This document shows, piece by piece, positions 21,293-25,156 of a stretch of 25,156 bases of DNA (position 1 is its first letter; every line of letters starts with the position of its first letter). Under the pieces are notes generated by a model that was not told the DNA's origin, made no database searches, and saw only the letters and a list, made by a program, of their open reading frames with translations. This stretch comes from a virus. The stretch covers positions 1 through 25,156 of IMG/VR virus record IMGVR_UViG_3300027844_000552; one strand, written 5' to 3'. The translations under genes and the position numbers were made by a program.

Positions 21293-23074
21293 ATGGCAGG
21301 CACCCTCACCCCCACACCGTTTCAGACCGTCCTTGACGCCACAGGCGTGGCGGTATCTGGGGCCAAGGTTTACACCTATACCGCTGGCACGACGACGGCG
21401 GCAGCGACCTACACCACGTTGGCGCTGGATGTGGAGAATGCGAATCCGATTGTGGCGGATTCCTCTGGGCGTTATGTGGCCTATCTTCCGGCAGGTGGCA
21501 ATTTTAAGTTCACCTTTAAGACCTCGGGCGATGTCCTGATCAAGGAACAAGATAACGTTCAGGCGGTGCCTGGATCGTCGGTCAACCTCGATATTACGGG
21601 CACGGTGGGTGAGGCGGTGACGGCGGGTGAGGTGGTCTACATGAGTTCGGGCGCAGAGGCGTCTGCGCTCACGAAGGGATTGTGGTATCTCACCGACTCT
21701 GATGCGACCCCGACTTCGACGTTGCCCCAGAGCGTGGGGATGGCTGTTTCTGCCATTGCGATTAATACGGCGGGCACCATCCGACTTGCGGGAGAGGCAA
21801 CCACTGATGGATCCGTGGTTGTCGGCTCGACGTATTACGTCGGCGCAACCCCTGGCGCGATTGTGACGTCGGCTCCTAGTAATTCCCGCACAGTGGGAGT
21901 GGCGAACACCACCTCGACGCTGATTCTGTCTGCGACTTCGGCGGTGGTAGCGAGTCTCCCTGTCCCCATCACGCAGGATCTACTGTTTACCGACAACACG
22001 TATGACATCGGCAAGTCGGGTGCGACTCGGCCCCGCGATGGCTTCTTCAGCCGGAATACAGTGGTCGGGGGAACATTGGGGGTCACCGGGATTGCGACGT
22101 TGACGGCGCAGCCGATTCTCTCGTCGCTGACGGCCAGCCAAGCGACGTTTACCGATGGCAGTAAGGGACTTGTCAGTAACGCCATCACCGGCACGGGGAA
22201 TGTGGTCATGAGCGCCAGCCCGACGATGACCGGCACCATCGGGGCCGCAGCAATGACACTCTCGACGCCATTGGTGGTGGGCAGCGGCGGGTCAGGCGTG
22301 GCGAGCCATACAGCCTACGGTGTGATTGTGGGCGGCACTGGCACCACGGCGGCGACACAGACGATTACACCGGGCGATAGCGGGACGATTCTCACCAGCG
22401 GTGGCACGGGAGGCGTCCCGACGTGGGGCGCTGCGGCGACACAGGTTATTCCACAGGTGATTCAGTCAACTGCGTTTGAGACGGCTGCGCGGTTTACTGA
22501 AACCAATGTTTCGGGTGGTAATTCGACGTTTAATACCCAAGGGGTTGAGCTGGATACGTCAGCGACAATCAGTAGTTCAACTCAAATTAAATGGAATCTC
22601 GTGCGCGCCGAGAATGCGGGCGGTCTGTTTACGACATTCCCAGCGCAGTTTGGGGCGTTTTTAGGGATTGACACGTTTGGCACCGACCGGCAAGACTTTT
22701 ATGGTCTTGGGACTCCAACCGTGGGCGCATCTGGTATTACCTATACCGATGACCACATTGGCGTAAAGATTGTCAGGGCATCGAGCGGAACCACGACGGT
22801 ATCGGCGACCACCGCCCTCAGTTCTACTGAATCCGCTACCGCGCTTACCACGGTTGTAGCCGACGATACTGTTGATGTCTGTATTGAGTTAGTCAGCGCC
22901 TCAAGTATCAAGTTCTACTACCGAAAGAATGGGAGCACATGGTCGGCGGCGACGGAGATCACCACGAACATTCCAACGAGTACGGCGATGGTCGCTGCCT
23001 CGTTTGCTATTAGTAATAGTGGTGTCGCCACACGAACGGCTGTCAAAGTATATAGTGCGTATTACCTGAGATAA
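21293..23074 (+). CDS. Tail fibre protein, 593 aa
   Basis: Receptor-binding or fibre protein of the tail. The N-terminus, PTPFQTVLDATGVAVSGAKV followed by YTYTAGTTT and ADSSGRYVAYLP, is the typical virion-attachment domain of podovirus fibres. The centre holds QDLLFTDNTYDIGKSGATRPRDGFF and repeated GGSGVASHTAYGVIVGGTG, then GDSGTILTSGGTGGVPTWG, hallmark fibre-shaft sequences. The C-terminal 200 residues form a beta-rich lectin-like tail (IKFYYRKNGSTWS, VKVYSAYYLR), the likely binding domain. AGGA precedes the ATG. It is richer in G/C-ending codons than the 600-aa gene before it, in line with frequent exchange of fibre genes. No chaperone domain was seen. Confidence 0.88.
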   Translation: MAGTLTPTPFQTVLDATGVAVSGAKVYTYTAGTTTAAATYTTLALDVENANPIVADSSGRYVAYLPAGGNFKFTFKTSGDVLIKEQDNVQAVPGSSVNLDITGTVGEAVTAGEVVYMSSGAEASALTKGLWYLTDSDATPTSTLPQSVGMAVSAIAINTAGTIRLAGEATTDGSVVVGSTYYVGATPGAIVTSAPSNSRTVGVANTTSTLILSATSAVVASLPVPITQDLLFTDNTYDIGKSGATRPRDGFFSRNTVVGGTLGVTGIATLTAQPILSSLTASQATFTDGSKGLVSNAITGTGNVVMSASPTMTGTIGAAAMTLSTPLVVGSGGSGVASHTAYGVIVGGTGTTAATQTITPGDSGTILTSGGTGGVPTWGAAATQVIPQVIQSTAFETAARFTETNVSGGNSTFNTQGVELDTSATISSSTQIKWNLVRAENAGGLFTTFPAQFGAFLGIDTFGTDRQDFYGLGTPTVGASGITYTDDHIGVKIVRASSGTTTVSATTALSSTESATALTTVVADDTVDVCIELVSASSIKFYYRKNGSTWSAATEITTNIPTSTAMVAASFAISNSGVATRTAVKVYSAYYLR

Positions 23075-23083
23075 GGAATATAG

Positions 23084-23296
23084 ATGCCAACTGGTAGATT
23101 TCGACCAATGCTCAAAGAGGATTTTTTAGCACTCCAAATTGGGAAGATTCAATTAGCGCGGGCGGAGAGTCCAGCGGAGCAGGCCAAAGCGCACGCACGA
23201 AACGCTGTCTTGATCGTGAATATGCGTAAGAACCGAGATACCCCGGTGTCGCATTGGACGATTGACGAAGATAAGGGAATCTTCACAGAGAACTAA
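23084..23296 (+). CDS. Small hypothetical protein, 70 aa
   Basis: AAGGA lies 7 bases before the ATG. The protein is basic and helical in the middle (LALQIGKIQLARAESPAEQAKAHARNAV) and ends VSHWTIDEDKGIFTEN. No membrane segment or known motif is visible. It follows the fibre after 9 bases, so it may be a fibre-associated or assembly factor, but nothing in the sequence proves it. Confidence 0.65.
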   Translation: MPTGRFRPMLKEDFLALQIGKIQLARAESPAEQAKAHARNAVLIVNMRKNRDTPVSHWTIDEDKGIFTEN

Positions 23297-23308
23297 GTAA
23301 CGATTGTT

Positions 23309-23500
23309 ATGCCTGACTTCAGCATCTCCAGCCTCAGAGGAGGCATGAACGACACTGATCCGGCTATCTCTCTGCCTGACGACCAGTGTGTGTTGGCGGA
23401 GAATGTTGAGTTCTTCGACTCCATGCTTGGTGAGCGGCGGAAGGGCACGAGTGCGGTGACGCTGCCAGCGTTTCTCTCGGCGCATGAGAAGACCACCTAA
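23309..23500 (+). CDS. Short protein resembling the N-terminus of a large tail protein (possible remnant), 63 aa
   Basis: The sequence SISSLRGGMNDTDPAISLPDDQCVLAENVEFF then LGERRKGTSAV closely follows the first 50 residues of a family of large phage tail or hub-like proteins that normally continue for several hundred residues. Here the frame stops after 63 codons and a new gene begins at once (23502). It may be a leftover of a displaced tail gene or a separately used attachment domain. The ribosome binding site is weak. The family link comes from memory of the motif GGxNDTDPPxxLxDxQCxxAxNVEF. Confidence 0.6.
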   Translation: MPDFSISSLRGGMNDTDPAISLPDDQCVLAENVEFFDSMLGERRKGTSAVTLPAFLSAHEKTT

Positions 23501-23501
23501 C

Positions 23502-23681
23502 ATGGATGAGCTCAGCATGGCGATGGTCGTGTTAGTCCCCGGTGCTGCGGCCGTGGCGTGGCTCGTGACGCTGCATAGCCGCGTGCGTGCGCATTCAGAG
23601 CAGTTGCTCGAAATGAAGACAGATATTAGATACATCCGCGAACGGATTGATCGGGCGGTCACCGCCAAGAGCCAGATTTAG
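23502..23681 (+). CDS. Single-TM lysis-type membrane protein, 59 aa
   Basis: The ATG at 23502 lies directly after the previous stop; an upstream in-frame ATG at 23484 would overlap the preceding gene and has no advantage. Residues 5-24 (SMAMVVLVPGAAAVAWLVTL) are one membrane helix, and the rest is a charged coiled-coil tail (HSEQLLEMKTDIRYIRERIDRAV). This one-helix plus coil plan is common in phage holin accessory or inner-membrane spanin-like proteins, and its position next to the DUF5675 gene agrees. Which of these roles it has cannot be told. Confidence 0.7.
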   Translation: MDELSMAMVVLVPGAAAVAWLVTLHSRVRAHSEQLLEMKTDIRYIRERIDRAVTAKSQI

Positions 23682-23689
23682 GTTGATCC

Positions 23690-24223
23690 GTGACGATCTA
23701 TATGTCGCGGGACGATTGCACCCCAGAGCGCACACTCGGCACGCTACGGTTCGAAGACGGGTTCGTCTGCCAGACGCTTGAAGACCCGGTGCGTGAGGGG
23801 CCGAAGATCTATGGCGATACCGCCATCCCCCTCGGTACCTATGCCGTGACGATCACGCGGTCGCGTAAGTTCAACAAGATGATGCCGCTGCTGCACAATG
23901 TGCCGGGGTTTGGCGGGGTGAGGCTGCATTGCGGCAACAATACCGACGATACGAGCGGCTGCATCCTCGTGGGGCTGGGGCGTGACGCGTCTGCTGACGC
24001 GGATGGCCTACAGATTTGGGATTCTCGCGATGCGATGAATGAGGTGCAACCGAGAATCGCGTCGGCGCTCGCGAATGGTGAAGAGGTCTGGCTGGATATT
24101 GTGGCCCCCAAGGTGACGACCGACGCGGTTTACGAATTGCAGTCGATTAGTGATGCGACGGGGGATTCATCGAGTGTGACGGATGGCTATCCCGGCAAGT
24201 TGCTCGGATATCGGCCCGGATAA
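23690..24223 (+). CDS. DUF5675-family protein, probable lysis or cell-wall function, 177 aa
   Basis: The start is GTG at 23690, giving the family-like start MTIYMSRDDCTPERTLGTL; the internal ATG at 23702 would remove the first strand. Core features are FVCQTLEDPVREG, TAIPLGTYAVTITRSRKF, LLHNVPGFGGVRLHCGNN and DDTSGCILVG. The H80...SGC91 arrangement recalls the HG...S-x-G-C active site of L,D-transpeptidase-type YkuD enzymes, although DUF5675 has no proven activity. The family often sits in phage lysis regions, as here. It lies between the one-TM protein and the holin-like protein, and GC content rises from this gene on. Confidence 0.85.
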   Translation: MTIYMSRDDCTPERTLGTLRFEDGFVCQTLEDPVREGPKIYGDTAIPLGTYAVTITRSRKFNKMMPLLHNVPGFGGVRLHCGNNTDDTSGCILVGLGRDASADADGLQIWDSRDAMNEVQPRIASALANGEEVWLDIVAPKVTTDAVYELQSISDATGDSSSVTDGYPGKLLGYRPG

Positions 24224-24235
24224 TAAGGAGCCCGT

Positions 24236-24397
24236 ATGAAAAAGTTCTGGCGATCGAAGACCATCATGTTCCAACTGCTCACGATTCTGGCAGCGGTGAC
24301 CGGTGTGGTGCCGCTCCCGGCCGACGTGACGGCGGCAATCGTGGCCGCGATCAACGTGGGCCTGCGGCTCGTGACCTCTGAGGGGGTGTCGACCTAA
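24236..24397 (+). CDS. Holin-like small membrane protein, 53 aa
   Basis: Preceded by a strong AAGGAG (24225-24230) with 5-base spacing. The protein reads MKKFWRSKTIMFQLLTILAA, then VTGVVPLPADVTAAIVAAIN and ends VGLRLVTSEGVST. A basic start followed by a hydrophobic helix, a Pro turn and a second moderately hydrophobic helix ending LRLVT is the usual plan of short phage holin-like proteins (SKTxxxN-LT...NxxLRxxT). It probably helps form the lysis pore, next to the DUF5675 gene. Its stop overlaps the next start as TAATG. Confidence 0.75.
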   Translation: MKKFWRSKTIMFQLLTILAAVTGVVPLPADVTAAIVAAINVGLRLVTSEGVST

Positions 24398-24630
24398 TGG
24401 CACACCCACTCACGCCCCGTGTCCGCGCCGCGCGGCAGAAGCCGGGAGGCTCAAACGTCGGCAAATACGCTGGTGTGAAAAGTTTCGCTGGGCCGAGTGG
24501 AGGCGCCCCGAAAGGATCGTTCCCGATCAACACCCGCGACCGGGCCCAGTCGGCGCTGAAGCTCGCGCACAATGCGCCCCGGCCGGCCGGGATTCGGCAG
24601 GCCGTCAAGCGGAAGTACCCGGGCCTCTAG
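24397..24630 (+). CDS. Small basic protein, 77 aa (second paralog of the 7510-7755 gene)
   Basis: Shares 60 of 77 residues, ungapped, with the protein encoded between portal and scaffold, including FAGPSGGAPKGS and the (Y/F)PINTR, LAHNAP and PAGIR segments. It lacks the LKKKS-type tail. In the first 32 codons 21 end in G or C, against 14 in the other copy, so DNA has diverged far more than protein. It is the last gene of the rightward operon, coupled to the holin-like gene by TAATG, and its last 4 bases overlap a gene of the opposite strand. Function is unknown. Confidence 0.85.
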   Translation: MAHPLTPRVRAARQKPGGSNVGKYAGVKSFAGPSGGAPKGSFPINTRDRAQSALKLAHNAPRPAGIRQAVKRKYPGL

Positions 24631-24743
24631 GGTCGTCCCCAGCAGGCGCAGCACCCCCGGCTGGGGTGAACGGCATAGGCGGTGCGCCGGCAACAGAGCC
24701 ATGACACCAGCCGTGCGGCGAGTTGCCGGTCGTCGTAGCTCAT
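24627..24743 (-). CDS. Tiny cysteine-rich protein, 38 aa
   Basis: ATG at 24743 overlaps the stop of the upstream gene as ATGA. The product reads MSYDDRQLAARLVSWLCCRR, then TAYAVHPSRGCCACWGRP. Cysteines come as CC and CCxC 15 residues apart, a possible small zinc site. Its stop codon lies in CTAG shared with the stop of the rightward 77-aa gene. It is accepted because of its tight coupling within a leftward row of small frames; by itself so short a frame would be weak. Confidence 0.5.
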   Translation of the reverse strand: MSYDDRQLAARLVSWLCCRRTAYAVHPSRGCCACWGRP

Positions 24744-24931
24744 CGGCACACCGCCTCCAGCGTGGCGACGCGCCCGTCCAGCACGCGCACCTCTGTTGCG
24801 AAGTGCGCGATCGTCGCGCGTGCGGCGTTCTCCACGCCACGGCGCACGAGCCACGATCCGGTGAGACAGCCCCCGGCGAAGACGGACCCGACGCACAGAC
24901 CGACGAACAGGAGCGGCCTCAGACCCCCCAT
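24740..24931 (-). CDS. Small membrane-anchored protein, 63 aa
   Basis: Begins MGGLRPLLFVGLCVGSVFAGG: one membrane helix or signal segment with a Cys at 22 inside AGGCL, not a full lipobox. The rest, VRRGVENAARATIAHFATEV then LDGRVATLEAVCR, is an amphipathic helix that could form a coil. This plan resembles short inner-membrane spanin-like or other phage membrane proteins. A G-rich segment precedes the ATG. The start overlaps the upstream 37-aa gene and the stop overlaps the downstream one (ATGA). Confidence 0.6.
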   Translation of the reverse strand: MGGLRPLLFVGLCVGSVFAGGCLTGSWLVRRGVENAARATIAHFATEVRVLDGRVATLEAVCR

Positions 24932-25032
24932 ACGGTCTCGCCCCCACTACCGGTGAGCCGCCGCCGGTGCCGCGCGTAGAGCGCCGCGCACGCCACGGCG
25001 ACGAGCGTGGCCCAGACGAGTCGACTCACCAT
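24919..25032 (-). CDS. Tiny single-TM protein, 37 aa
   Basis: Reads MVSRLVWATLVAVACAALYA, then RHRRRLTGSGGETVWGV: one membrane helix followed by a basic patch, so an N-out or cytoplasmic-tail orientation by the positive-inside rule. It begins inside the end of the upstream frame (ATGGTGA overlap) and its last 13 bases overlap the next gene. Such microproteins are easily called by chance; the row of exact overlaps is the main support. Confidence 0.5.
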   Translation of the reverse strand: MVSRLVWATLVAVACAALYARHRRRLTGSGGETVWGV

Positions 25033-25156
25033 CGGATGTCCGCCGCCGTGATCCCCACGGGTGACGAGGCGCCGCGCATCCGCACCTGCATATGGTCGAG
25101 CGAGAGGTAGCCGTTCCGTCGTCGGATCGACCCCCCGTTGATCGTCTGTTGTGTGA
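25026..25156 (-). CDS. Partial protein at the right window edge, C-terminal 42 aa
   Basis: A minus-strand frame enters from the right edge and ends with TGA at 25028-25026. The visible part contains TINGGSIRRRNGYLSLDHMQ and ends SSPVGITAADIRW. It looks like a normal protein end with balanced composition, but no family is recognised and the start is not in the window. Confidence 0.5.
   Translation of the reverse strand, partial: TQQTINGGSIRRRNGYLSLDHMQVRMRGASSPVGITAADIRW

Noticed and set aside
24572-24979. Plus-strand open frame (135 codons) after the last rightward gene
   Set aside because: Arg/Pro/Ser-rich frame in GC-rich DNA, without a ribosome binding site; the minus-strand frames there have better protein character and ordered overlaps.
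1-25156. CRISPR array, tRNA gene, integrase with att site, insertion sequence or restriction system
   Set aside because: No regularly spaced repeats, cloverleaf-like sequence, recombinase or transposase motif, or restriction or methylase motif was found on either strand.

Overview
The window is a 25-kb piece of a tailed double-stranded DNA phage (or prophage) with a P22-like, short-tailed (podovirus) virion plan. The support is a rightward series in canonical order: small terminase, large terminase, a P22-type portal, scaffold, a P22 gp5-type coat protein, a P22 gp4-like head completion protein, a P22 gp10-like tail hub, a block of probable ejection proteins, a tail fibre and a lysis-like group. 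No ribosomal or transfer RNA, bacterial housekeeping gene, integrase, polymerase or recognisable repressor was found. The replication part of the genome is therefore probably outside the window, and lifestyle and host cannot be decided from it.

Layout. (1) 1-2428, minus strand: seven small genes, tightly packed and with good ribosome binding sites. They include a set (121, 100 and 256 aa) that resembles phage-conserved proteins of unknown function; the 256-aa one has two cysteine clusters. This block is strongly enriched in GATC. (2) 2429-3006: divergent control region with three related 16-bp dyads, other palindromes, a strong sigma70-type promoter pointing right and a leader hairpin. (3) 3007-9979, plus strand: packaging and capsid assembly. 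The portal carries a long Met-Pro-Pro-Gly repeat insert, and a small basic protein lies between portal and scaffold. (4) 9984-14155: virion surface and connector genes, with an intrinsic terminator or attenuator at 10625-10672. (5) 14152-21252: a GNAT-like gene and five probable internal or ejection proteins. The first three of these five share an 11-residue repeat pattern that is exact over 13 units in the 270-aa protein, and the fifth has a glycine-zipper-like segment. (6) 21293-24630: tail fibre, small proteins, a remnant-like N-terminal fragment of a second tail-hub-like protein, a one-TM protein, a DUF5675 protein, a holin-like protein, and a second copy of the small basic protein found next to the portal. 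(7) 24627-25156, minus strand: four very small overlapping genes, GC-rich, converging on the late operon.

Working together: the rightward operon would package DNA (terminases and portal), build the T=7-like shell (coat and scaffold), close the vertex (gp4- and gp10-like), load ejection proteins, add the fibre and lyse the host. Most neighbouring genes overlap by 1-4 bases (TAATG, ATGA, GTGA), so translational coupling is likely. The most interesting observations are the hendecad-repeat ejection protein family, the diverged duplicate of the small basic protein, the triple-dyad control region and the local GATC excess.
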